This document shows, piece after piece, positions 46,455-57,272 of a stretch of 64,000 nucleotides of DNA. Each line of letters begins with the position of its first letter. Positions within the stretch are counted from its first letter, which is position 1. The stretch is from Cryptomeria japonica (Eukaryota > Streptophyta > Pinopsida > Cupressales > Cupressaceae): the NCBI RefSeq assembly GCF_030272615.1, contig NC_081415.1, positions 108,566,406 to 108,630,405 of the forward strand, read 5' to 3'. The position numbers were made by a program, and so were the translations under genes. The notes under the pieces are model-generated. The model saw nothing but the letters and a program-made list of their open reading frames with translations. It ran no database searches and was not told where the DNA came from.

Positions 46455-47884
46455 TGGTGCAGGAGCACCCAGTTTTGGTTGCATTTTCAAAGTTTTTATA
46501 ATTTTAGTATGATTAGGTTCAAATGTGTACTTTCTTGGTTTGAAGTAGCATCCCATAAGTGCATCGGGATAACCTACTCCGATGAGTTATCATTGGCTTG
46601 GAGCAGAGCCATCGGGTATTGGCAAGAGTGCTTTCAACCTACCCTGACGATTCGATGAGAAAACAAAGGTGCGAAGTATTGTCATCGGCTATCGACGAGA
46701 GTGGTTTCAAGCTATCCCGCGGACCCGATAGGAAAGTGGACAGAGTTTCAAGCTATCCCACGGACCCGATAGGAAAGTGCTAGTCGGGGAAGGAGTTATC
46801 GGGTATCGAGAGGAGTGTCTTCTTGTTACCCTGACAACCCGATAATAAGGCGCAAGCAGAGGAGGTTGACTTTGGAGACATTGACCATCAGAAAAGCACA
46901 ATGTCATGCCACCCGATGACCCAATGGAAAGTGCGAAGAGTTGGAGGTTATCATCGGACATCGGTAACCTTGTTTAGATGTTACCCCCATGCTCCGATAG
47001 AACTTGCCCGACAGTTGCCACTGGAAACTGTTGGTAACGAAATCAATCCTGTCCAATAGGAGGAGTTCACGACAAAGGGAGGAATGTATAAAAGACCCAA
47101 CGGGCATCTGTAAAAGGGTTGTTGTTGTTGAATGTAATAACTTACCATGAAGAATGCATCTGTTTTCTTGAATAAAAAGAGAAGTATATTTTTTGGTTTC
47201 CCTTCAGTGTTTGGTTCCTGTTGTGAATTGCATTAATGTTTTAAAATCTTTAAGTTCACAATTGCAATCTATGTAAACGCTTCATTTCTCTATTTTGTGA
47301 GTTACTGGGTTGAACCTAGGAATAAGCTCAAAATCTGTAAATAAGTTTTCCTTTTTTAGTTTTGGTTCTTTATTTGTAAAGAACAACATGGCTCTGGCTT
47401 GAAACTCCACATGACCATTGGAGGTGGTCAAGCAGAGCCAATCATGTACAATAGGTTTTTATTTGTGGAAGTCCAGGAGATGACATTAGCTATTCCTGCA
47501 AACTGGCCCTAAGCGAGCTTGGTGATAGTCTGGCTAGGTGTCAGTAGTGTGAAGGAGATAACTTGCAGGTGAGGAATCTATTGAGAATTGGAAGAAGGTC
47601 CAAAAGGCTATAAGCCCTAGAACCTTGTCATTTTATAACCAAAGGGTGAGATTTTGCCAAACCAAACATGAAGGGTAGTTTTGCAGAAAAGAGAGAACAA
47701 GTGTTGACTGTCCTACACCCCTTCAAGGATATAGTGAGAAAGCTTACCTTGTGAGCTTGAGGAAGGTGAAACAAGCAAACTACTAGTAGGGGAGTACATA
47801 GGAGAAGACTATGGGCCCTAATAATGAATATGATTACACCATCAAAGAACCCCAACTGGTGGTAAATTAGGACTCTCCCTATCA
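46455..47884 (+). repeat. Chromovirus 3' LTR (1,430 bp)
   Basis: Pairs with 29,675-31,063. The extra ~41 bp is a tandem duplication of 'tttcaagctatccc-cggacccgataggaaagtg' at about 46,707-46,780 that is single in the 5' LTR. TATAAAAG lies near 47,087. TCTAT at 47,885-47,889 is the right target duplication. Confidence 0.9.
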
Positions 47885-47889
47885 TCTAT

Positions 47890-48100
47890 CTTTCTCGTAT
47901 TTCCTCAACCATTTCTTCTTTTCTTTCTCGTTTGTTTATCATTCCCCATCTTTCCTTTCTTCTTTTCCAGAATTTTTTTTCAATTTTTTTTTAAAAATTA
48001 TCGAGGGAATAGATACCACCCGCACTTTATGCTGGGGCATCCTCTTTCTTCTATCTTTTACCCACCACCAATTTTGTCGTTTCATAAAAGATGGGAAAAA
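47890..48100 (+). other. Tat 3' end: pyrimidine-rich sequence and purine tract
   Basis: Very pyrimidine-rich to about 47,990. The purine tract AAAAGATGGGAAAAA (48,086-48,100) directly precedes the Tat 3' LTR and would prime plus-strand synthesis. Confidence 0.65.
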
Positions 48101-48892
48101 TGTAGACACTTAAATTAATTTTTTTAATTAATTTAACCCTCCTACATAATTAATTTATTCAATTATGTTAGCTTTTATTCTTCTCAATATTAATTGAATT
48201 TAACTTAATTAATATTGTCACTATAGTCCATATAATAGATTTATTTGATAAATGAATTTTCCCTTCTTCTCCTGAAGTACTCAAAAATTAATTCTTCTTA
48301 ATCCCCCTTTTAATTAATTAATCCATGTGATTCCTACAAATCACCTTTTTCTAATCCATCACTAGCCTAATTAATTCTTCTAGAAACCCTCATAATCCTA
48401 CTTAGCATTATTCTTTAATTTTTAATTGCCTCACTCATTCTCTTTCCTAGTCAAATCCTCCTACAAATCCCACTTGCTCCTAATCCCCACCTAATTCTTC
48501 TAAATAGTCCCTTTAATCTCTTGTTAGTGGCTAATCTCTATGATTAGGCACAAAAGTCAACCATAGCCATTTATGGCTAAATCCTCTTGTTCCTCTCCTC
48601 ACCTTCCACCTTAAATGCTCCCTTTTTTGGTGAATGTGATATTTTCAAAATATCACATTCTCCCATGTTTCCCATCTTCCCAAGGAATTCTAAAATTCCT
48701 TTTCCCTTTTCCAATCCCCATGCATACAATATCTTGAGATTTTGTAATTCCATGTGCATCCCCCAAGGAATTTTTAATTCCTTTTATCCTTCCTAGGTAC
48801 ATTGGGAACCCTTCCCCATGTACCTTGAGGAGGGTAGAGACAAGAAATGCCTTTATGGCAAATCTCTTGATCTCCACCCCCCTTATCATGTC
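48101..48892 (+). repeat. Tat 3' LTR, truncated
   Basis: Aligns with 13,591-14,401, then stops after ...TCATGTC. The remaining ~490 bp of LTR (matching 14,402-14,894) is absent from the rest of the window. Confidence 0.85.
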
Positions 48893-49146
48893 TGTTGTAT
48901 CTATTCTGGCTCCAAAACAACATGCCTTTACATGATGTCGAAGGCATACCATTCATGTTTGAAATGTACATGAGATTGACGTGCCTGGTACCCACAGATG
49001 GCATGGACGTATCGACCTCAATGATGACGTTGATGATGTTGCCTTTTTTGCGTTTGACGAAAAAGCTTGCTCGCGGTTAACATTTTCCTGGCCGATGTCA
49101 TGGTGATGCGATAGTTACATCGGGCAAGGCAGTTAACATACCATCG

Positions 49147-49347
49147 GCCACGCGGTTTACATTTTTGGTAACCATCTTTATTGCGTGGACGAGTCGACTA
49201 ACATCGGCGATCATGTGTTATGGGCACAATTTTGAAATTTATTTTTTTAAATGGCCACGCGAGTTACATTTTTGGGGTAACCTGCTTTATTGCATCCACA
49301 AGTCAACTAACATCGGCGGTCATGTGTTATGGGCATAATTTTCAATT
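49147..49347. repeat. ~106-bp tandem duplication
   Basis: 'ggccacgcgg...ttacatttttggtaac...ctttattgc' through 'actaacatcggcg-tcatgtgttatgggc' occurs at about 49,147-49,252 and again at about 49,253-49,347. A second looser duplication (ending 'aaaccctaa') pairs 49,665-49,760 with 49,830-49,925. 48,919-50,387 otherwise holds no recognised gene. Confidence 0.65.
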
Positions 49348-50387
49348 ATTATTTTTTTTTAAATTTTGAATGAAAACTCGATTTTGCAAAAATTGAAAAT
49401 ATATTTCATATGGGAGCTGCATGCAGAATGCAGTGGAGGCGAAACAAAATATTCAACGGTGTAAATTCATGTCGATCGTAGTATCATAATGTCCCCAGTT
49501 GAATCACTGAGGGAAGGAGCTACGCTTCCATTGGAGTTATAGGTATATATTATCAAAATATCTGTGGCTTCGAAGGGGAGGACAAAAGCTGACCGCATGC
49601 ATAACGTGAGTTGTCTGGGTATATTGGTATCGCCTATTAACATGCGGGTTTTTTCATGTGCAGGGAGGAGGTATCATAGCGCACAGGTGGGTGGTACGAT
49701 TCAAGATTGTTGTGTAGGCTTATGGCGACATCAGTAAATTCAAACCCTAACAGATAACAATAGTTTTATGATTCCTTCGTCAACCCCTATGTTTTTTATT
49801 GTAATTTTTTTAATAATTTTTGTATCGCAGAGGTGGTTGTGAGTGTGCCCTTGGGAGGTGTCAAGAGGACAACGATTTGGGTGGAGGCTTAGATGGCTGC
49901 AGTAATTTGAAACCCTAAGACATTCAATAAATTTTTATTTATTTCCTGTGTCATTTTGTGTTCTGTCTGTGAAAATTAGGCATCATTTTGCAGCATGGTC
50001 ATGTCAGGATACCAAGGTTCCCTGTTTGTGGGTTGATGGAGTGAAGAAGATCTACAAGATTTTAAAGGTATGTATATTTCCATAATTATATGTGTCAGTT
50101 TTCCATAGTGGGTAGAGTTGTTAAAGATGAAATTCTCGTTCTTATACATGCACATTAAAAGCCAGAAAAAAATAAACAACCGCTGACGTGTGTGTGCGTG
50201 TCTATGTGTATATTGCTTCATATATATATATGGGTTTAGCAGGCTGCGTATATTTTGGCTCATTGTTGAAGGGCATCTGATTTTTGAAGGCTTGATTGCT
50301 GACGACTCATTGTTGAGAGTGGATTTTGGGGATTTTGTTGAAAACCTACAAGGTTTGCATTGTTTGTTTGCGGTTTGGCGTGTGCTA

Positions 50388-51223
50388 GTATATATATATA
50401 TATATACACATACACACACACACACACACACATATATATACATGTATATATATGTATACGTATATATATGTACATGTATATAGATGTATATACATATACA
50501 TCTATATACATGTACATATATATACGTATACATATATATACATGTATATATATATATATACGTATACATATATATACATGTATATACATGTATATGTATA
50601 TATATATACATGTACATGTATATATATATATACATGTACATGTATATACATGTATATATATATGTACATGTATATATATATATACATGTACATGTATATA
50701 TATATATACATATACATGTATATACATGTACATGTATATATATATATATACATGTACATGTATATATATATACATATACATCTATATACATGTATATATA
50801 TGTATACGTATATATATATATATACATGTATATAGATGTATATGTATATATATACATGTATACATATATACATATATATACATATACATATAGATATAGA
50901 TATATATATATACATATGGATATAGATATGTATATACATATAGATAGATATATCTATATGTATATATATACATATATCTATATGTATATATATACACATA
51001 TATATACATATAGATATATGTATATATATACATATAGATATATCTATCTATATGTATATACATATCTATATCCATATGTATATATATATATATCTATATC
51101 TATATGTATATATATATATATCTATATGTATATGTATATGTATATATATGTATATCTATATGTATATGTATATATATGTATATATGTATATATATACATA
51201 TACATACATGTATATATATACAT

Positions 51224-51255
<32 letters not shown>

Positions 51256-51321
51256 CTATATGTATATATATATATATGTGTGTGTATATGTATATATACA
51301 TATATACATATATATGTATAT

Positions 51322-51354
<33 letters not shown>

Positions 51355-51505
51355 TATATGTACATATATATACATACATATATATGTACATATATGTATA
51401 TATATGTATATATGTATGTATATATATGTACATATATGTACATATATATATAATATATATGTACATTTATGTACATATATATACATATATATGTACATAT
51501 ATATG

Positions 51506-51543
<38 letters not shown>

Positions 51544-51726
51544 TATATATATGTACATATATGTACATGTACATATATGTACATATATATTATATATATA
51601 TGTACATATATGTACATATGTACATATATGTACATATATATGTACATATATATGTACATATATATGTACATATGTACATATATCTGTGTGTGTGTGTGTG
51701 TGTGTGAAGCAACACACACACACACA
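50388..51726. repeat. 1.34-kb compound microsatellite (TA/TACATG/TAGA) flanked by CA and TG runs
   Basis: Almost uninterrupted TATATA, TACATGTA, TACGTATA and ATAGATAT words. A CA run lies at 50,407-50,431, and a TG run followed by a CA run at 51,685-51,726 can form a hairpin. All long frames through it (poly Tyr-Ile-Met-Val-His) are by-products of the repeat on both strands. Confidence 0.95.
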
Positions 51727-52916
51727 GAAAAGGTGATGCAGATGATCCTTTGACCCTGCAATTCAACATACATGCCCTCTGCAATACAGAGGAAAACGAC
51801 AGAATAAAACATAGATAAAAGAAACTATGGAAATATTATGTTCTGTTTCCATTATTCTCACGTGCTCATTAGATAAAAAAAGAAAACCTAACCCTAGCAG
51901 TCTCTAACCCTAACGCGACGGTATGCATCTATTCTGGTTCCAAAACAGACAAATATTTGACATAGATTGAAGCTATTCTGGCTACATATAGAGGCAAACA
52001 TGAAACACAAACAAACAATATAAACCCTGATGAGTATTGCAGCTAGGAAATGTGGAAATCATCAAAGCAAATATAACATTAGCCTAGTTCAATCACGAAA
52101 ACTCAAATGCAGTGATAACAATCCTAAAAACATTCAATGAAAACATGAAAACAAGACATTTAAAATGAAAACTAAGCAAACCAAATGCAGATGTCTTCTT
52201 CATGTGGCTCCATTGTCCTTCTTTCTCCTTCAAATAGCTTTGTTTTGTGGATCTCACCTTCAAGTGCATAAGTATAATGTGAAAGCAAGATTGACAAGAT
52301 AGCATGACAGCATAAGGGTACTAGAAGCGTGATTGATTCGACCAGGGATCAGGGACCTTGATTGAAGAAATTCATCCAATTTATAGTCAAATTGGAGAAA
52401 ATATCAAATTAGCATGAAGAGATTCAAATGGAAATTGCAAATCAAGAATGTCAAATATGACAAATTATGACAAATTTGCACTTTCTATGCAAGATTGATT
52501 GATTGATAATTTTGACAAAATTATGACAAATTTCTATGTCAAAATTGATTGATTGTCAATTATGACAAATTATGACAACTTGAAATGTCATTCCCATGAA
52601 ATTAGGAGAAAAATAGGAGAGAATTAAAAAATAGATGAAATAGAAATTAGGAAATTAGGAATTAGAAATTGATGAAAATTAGGAAATTAGGAATTAAGAA
52701 AATTAGAAAATGAGGAAATTAGGAATTAAGTGATTTAATTAACAATTTTTCATTTATTAATTAATTCACAAAGAGGGAGGAATTAGTTAGCCAATTAAAT
52801 GAACATTTAATTGTGACGAGAAGACTTAGGATAAATAAACTATTTAACCTAGATGGAGAAATGACAAAGAAGGTTAAATGAATAAATCATGAAACCCTAG
52901 AAGATGAATTAGAAAT
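51727..52916. other. No gene recognised; A-rich repetitive sequence
   Basis: Contains two reverse copies of the GGAGCCAGAATAGAC motif (51,927 and 51,972), 'attatgacaaatt' and 'gattgattga' words at 52,440-52,580, and 'attaggaaattaggaatta' words at 52,640-52,740. Confidence 0.4.
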
Positions 52917-53205
52917 GCAAGGATGACAATAGATTGCAAAACGACAAGATTGAAAATGACCTTGATTGATGACAAATTGAACGCAAGATGACAAGATTGA
53001 AAACGAAACGATCGATGACAAATCGATCGCATGATGATAAGATTGAAAATGACAACGATCGATGACAAATCGAACGCAAGATGACAAGATTGATAAAAGG
53101 ACAACGATTGATGACAAATCGATCGCAAAAAGACAAGATTGATAAGAGGACAACAATCGATGACAAATCGATCGCAAAAAGACAAGATTGATAAGACGAC
53201 AAAAC
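52917..53205. repeat. Minisatellite, ~47-49-bp unit, about six copies
   Basis: The unit reads 'acaagattgataaaaggaca' then 'acgatcgatgacaaatcgatcgc' then 'aaaaag', with ClaI/PvuI-like ATCGAT/CGATCG cores. The overlapping minus-strand frames are repeat by-products. Confidence 0.85.
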
Positions 53206-54232
53206 CCTAATTAGGATTGACGATGTCCAAAATGATGACAAATTAACACGCACATTGATGCGACAGGATAAGATCGATCAAAATCATGATTGAAGATTGT
53301 TATCGACAAGACCAAAATCGAAAGCGAGGCAAATGGAGAATGTAGAAGAAGGACTCGATGCTCGCAAATGATAAAGACCAAGTACGCAACATAGGAGAAA
53401 TGTTAATGCGACGCAAAAACCTAAAATAAGACAATGCGCCAATGTTAAAGTATGATTCCGCAAGCATTGACCATTTTTAGATGTCTACAAGTATAAACAA
53501 AATCCAAACCAAAACAGGAAAAATACGAGTTATAGAGGCGGATTTTAACATACCCCAAGCCGCAGCACGACACAGAAAACTGCAATCCCATAAATCCCCC
53601 TTCAACAATGAGCCAGAATAGACACAGGGTGCTTCAACAAGGAGCCCTTCAACAATAATGTTTTCGTTCATGCATTAGTCTTCCTTTTTCCACATTAGGT
53701 AGGTAAAAAAGGCGTCATGTTTGCTATTGTCAAACAAACAACAGATCAACTCCTAATTCTTAGCAAACAACAGATCGACTCCTAATTGTCAGCAAATAGC
53801 AAATCAACTCCTAAATAAGAGCAGGTCACACACAGTCAAGGAATGGTTGCATCAACAAGTCAACAACCTGATTTTTCAGAAGTCTGTTTGCATCAAAAGG
53901 CAAACCATAACATGCAAACAAGGTCAAGACCACATAAAAGAAGCTCAATTTGAAATAGAACATTTTACCTCACGTTCTCTTTCATTTAGCTATTAGGTGC
54001 CTGCCACATGTATTTGCATGTATATTTATTCTCGGACATGTATGTTGATGCATGTCATTGGTACGATAGGTCCGTTTTGGAGCCAGAATGGACGCGTCCC
54101 ATGCATGTTAATTCATGTCATTGGTACAATAACATTTTGAAGCCAGAATAGACATGTCTGACACAAGTTGGATGCACCTAATCTCACTCGAAAACCGCAG
54201 AATAAACATATATGCAAATATATGTGGGAGGT
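53206..54232. other. No gene recognised
   Basis: A short ~37-bp triplicate (caacagatc-actcctaatt) lies at 53,735-53,815. Three direct copies of the GGAGCCAGAATAGAC motif are here (53,609, 54,075 and 54,134). Confidence 0.4.
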
Positions 54233-56819
54233 TGTCATGTCCCCTCCTTAATCATTATACATACATATGAAATGAAGCAATTATTATTATTAATTAATAT
54301 AATTACCAACAAATAATTATTTATTTTTTAAATATTATTATTTAATAATATTTATTACTAATAAAATTCTTGAAATATCCAAATGAGAGTAAATTATTAT
54401 TATATAACAAACATGATTTATATATATTATAAATTATGTTTATAATTTACATATTTTTAATTGTAACACAATTTATATATATTTAAAATAACAAATATAT
54501 ATAATTTATATAACTGATGTTATACTCAAATTGTGAAAAGATAGGAAGCAACGACTTCTTTAATTGGAGACTTCTTTAATGGGCAATCCACTTCATGAAT
54601 AAGTTATTGGACTTTCACGTTACTCAATGAACCATTTATTTAGAATATAAATCATTATTAAGGGTAAGAATTGTGTGTGTGGAGGGATGCGATCTTGGTA
54701 AAGATCGTATTAATCAATAAGCGATATTATTACCAACAAATTGTATTACATGATTCTTCAAGGAGAAGAGGCACGATTTGGTGAGGGGTTCCCACGTCTC
54801 TCTAAAGGGGCACGTATATGTATAAAATACGTCTCAATTCCATTTGCATAGGGAGAGGAGAGGACGGAAAGATGGAAGATATTAATAGTCAACAAGATTG
54901 TCCAGATCAGAGGAGGATATCATCTGCAATCATCGAATAGATGGGAAATGATATAGTATGTGCTCATAAAAGGAGGACAATAAATAACACCTTTGTTCTT
55001 GGGGTTATTTTTCTAAGTTTGGAGTATAATTTGGGGAATAAGACAAGGGAGGACAACAAGGATAAAGTGCTGACAAAATAAAAAACTTTCAGAAAGTTAT
55101 AGGCAGCAACATCCCTGCTCACTGTAATATGTGTGGGTATCACTTTAGCAATGTATGAGATGCACTTAATTAGTATGTTTAATATAAGAAGCCTAATGAA
55201 ATAAAATATTAATAAATTATAATAAACAAATAAATAAATATTGATAATAATATAATAATTATAATAAATAAATAAATACTGATAATAGTATAATAGTTAT
55301 TATTATTATAATACTGACTGAGAAATGTTTTGCAGAGGAATATAATAATAATAATATATAAATATATAAAATTAATGTTTGGTTAGACAAATAAAATTGG
55401 AGTATAATCAGAAAGAAATCCTAAGTTAATTAGTTTAAGAAGAATAAGTTTGTATATATGCAATTTCCCCATTTTGAAGCAAGATTTAATAATAAATACT
55501 AATAATAAAATTAAAATATAAAAGAATAAAAATTAAATTAAAATAATTATAATTTAGTTAAGTTTAATGAATAGTTAAAAGGCATGAAATGAAAAGTTGT
55601 TACTCCCTCAAACATGAGATATAAAATGGAGAAGAGAACCTCATTTGAGGAGGGAACATGGGGGGATGGAAATGTAGATCTATTTGTGAAAGTTTGTATC
55701 CCTTCAAAGGGTAGAATTAATGAAGAGTTGCACTCCTTCAAAAGGTGCTAATGGTGAAAGAGTGTATCTCTTGCCGAAGGGCATACATGATGAAGAGGTG
55801 TGACCTCTCCCTCATATTGGGGGATATAAAAGGGAAGTGACGAAGACGTGAGGACGGAAAACTGCAACTGCGGACTGCAAACTGCAACTGCGGGCTGCGG
55901 ACTGCGAACAGGTAAGCGGTATTTACTGGCCACAAGGGTATATATGTGTGTGGATGTGTGTGCCACACAGACACACATATATTACCGAATATTCTATCAT
56001 ACATAAATATATACCAATTCCTTTAACAGAGCTATAGTAGGATAGTGATATTATCTCATGTGTATGTAGCAATGAATATAGGTATGTATGTAGAATATTT
56101 ATATGTATGTAGGATCATGTAAATGTAGGCATAAATTATGGATTGAAAAATGATAATGAATTGTAGAATGCTTTATGAATAATGCAATTATATGATGGAG
56201 GCTATTGGGAGGAAATTCCCTTAGCTTAATTCAAGGATTATGATAATCCCTAGTAGGCAGTATACACTGAATATCTATATGCATATATGTTATGGCTTGG
56301 TTGAAAAAGTTAATCCAAGATGAGAGGGATCTGGCCGGTCCTCTCTGGTAGACTTGGATGATGGGACACATCATCCAAGGCAAGGAATTGATCATATATG
56401 ATGGTCTTCCTTGGTATGGCTTGGGTGTACACCCAAGACATGAATCGAATTAACCTTTGATTTCCTGGTATGGCTTGGGTGTAAGAAATTACATCCAAGA
56501 TAGGAATCAAATTAACCTTCGATTTCTTGGTATGGCTTGGGTGTAAGAAATTACATCGAAGATAGGAATTGAATTAACCTTCGATTTCCTAGTATGGCTT
56601 GGAACCAAGATGGGTTCCAAGAAGGCGAGCATTACAACCGCCTAAGGACATGTCCTAGTATTGCACTCGTATCCTTTTTATTAAATAAAAATTGAGATTA
56701 GTTGTAATTAAGTAATTAAAGTTTAATTGCAAATTAGATTAGTTATATATATATATATTTGTTGCATTCTAACAATCTATTTTGCAGGACAGTGATCTCT
56801 AACTAGTAGGGACATTACA
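54233..56819 (+). mobile_element. 2.6-kb LTR-like element (solo LTR candidate), TGTCATGTCCCC...GGGACATTACA
   Basis: The ends are near-perfect mirror images (TGTCATGTCCC and the complement of GGGACATTACA, TGTAATGTCCC). Flanks are GAGGT and AAGGC: a weak 5-bp match. If the terminal T/A are included in the element, the flank is an exact 3-bp AGG on both sides. It has AT-rich non-coding sequence, a 62-bp tandem repeat (56,320-56,640), and TTTTGCAG then GGGACATTACA at the 3' end, as in two other LTR-like ends in this window. I favour a solo LTR; a DNA element with 3-bp duplications is the alternative. Confidence 0.5.
56320..56640. repeat. ~62-bp tandem repeat, about four copies
   Basis: The unit begins TGGTATGGCTTGGGTGTAAG, then 'aaattacatccaagatagga' and 'tcaaattaaccttcgatttc'. 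The outer copies are degenerate. It lies in the 3' half of the 54,233-56,819 element. Confidence 0.8.
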
Positions 56820-57272
56820 AAGGCTATGTGTATTGTGGCTTGACAGCGGACCTATTGTACCAACAACATGCATCGACATACATTTATGAGACATGCGTAC
56901 CATGCCAACTTGTCATGGCACTCAAACCCATGGTATGTGATGTGGAGTTGTTGTCGAGTTCTCAGTTTCACTCCTCAGGGCCCACACAAAATTATGTGGA
57001 CATGCCGGAGGACGGTCAAAGCATGATTCATGGTTACTGCTGATTTATTGTACATAACACGCACAATAAAAGCTTGTGAATGAAGGAACCACATTCGAAT
57101 GACATCCTGACAAGAAGAAGAGGCCACATGCTACAAAACGTGGTACATTTATTAGAGAAAAGACTAGCATGAAACTCAAGTTAGTCTCGCAGCGGGACGC
57201 CTCTATTGTGGCTACAAAAAACAGTATGAGGGGACTAACAACCCATGTTTGTGGAAGGTTTTTAATCATAGG
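56820..57272 (+). other. Possible coding exons of unknown function
   Basis: A frame at 56,828-57,040 has four Cys/His-like residues (ETCVPCQLVMALKPMVCDVE), and a basic frame at about 57,105-57,255 reads KKKRPHATKRGTFIREKTSM. Codon texture is gene-like but splice sites are not decisive and no domain is recognised. Confidence 0.25.

Larger units (their letters stand above)
29675..47884 (+). mobile_element. Chromovirus (Ty3/Gypsy with chromodomain), nested in the Tat element
   Basis: LTRs 29,675-31,063 and 46,455-47,884 both start TGGTGCAGGAGCACCC and end in ATCA. The target duplication is CCTAT (29,670-29,674) and TCTAT (47,885-47,889), with one mismatch. The primer site is TGGTATCAGAGC and the 3' purine tract TTGGGGGAG precedes the 3' LTR. 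After removal of two insertions the coding order is gag, protease, RT, RNase H, integrase, chromodomain-like tail. In-frame stops are spread through all domains. Confidence 0.9.
13591..48892 (+). mobile_element. Tat-lineage Ty3/Gypsy LTR retrotransposon (host of nested insertions)
   Basis: LTRs start at 13,591 (TATAGACACTT, first dinucleotide mutated) and 48,101 (TGTAGACACTT). The order is LTR, primer site, 2.8-kb leader, gag, protease, RT-RNaseH, archaeal-type RNaseH, integrase, then a 3' region with an antisense PMD frame, purine tract and LTR. Excluding the chromovirus at 29,675-47,884, the preserved length is about 17 kb, a size typical of Tat/Ogre/Retand elements. All frames carry many stops and frameshifts, so it is inactive. 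The 3' LTR is truncated at 48,892. The possible left target duplication CTATC (13,586-13,590) cannot be checked because the right end is missing. Confidence 0.85.

Noticed and set aside
48893-48920. CACTA transposon terminus at the LTR junction
   Set aside because: The sequence reads TGTTGTATC and no CACTA is found at the junction, so only a general DNA-transposon hypothesis is kept.
49976-51812. Long ORFs (up to 407 codons) of Tyr/Ile/Met/Val/His on both strands
   Set aside because: They run through the TA/TACATG microsatellite. The repeat lacks stops by composition in many frames, and there is no domain or codon bias.
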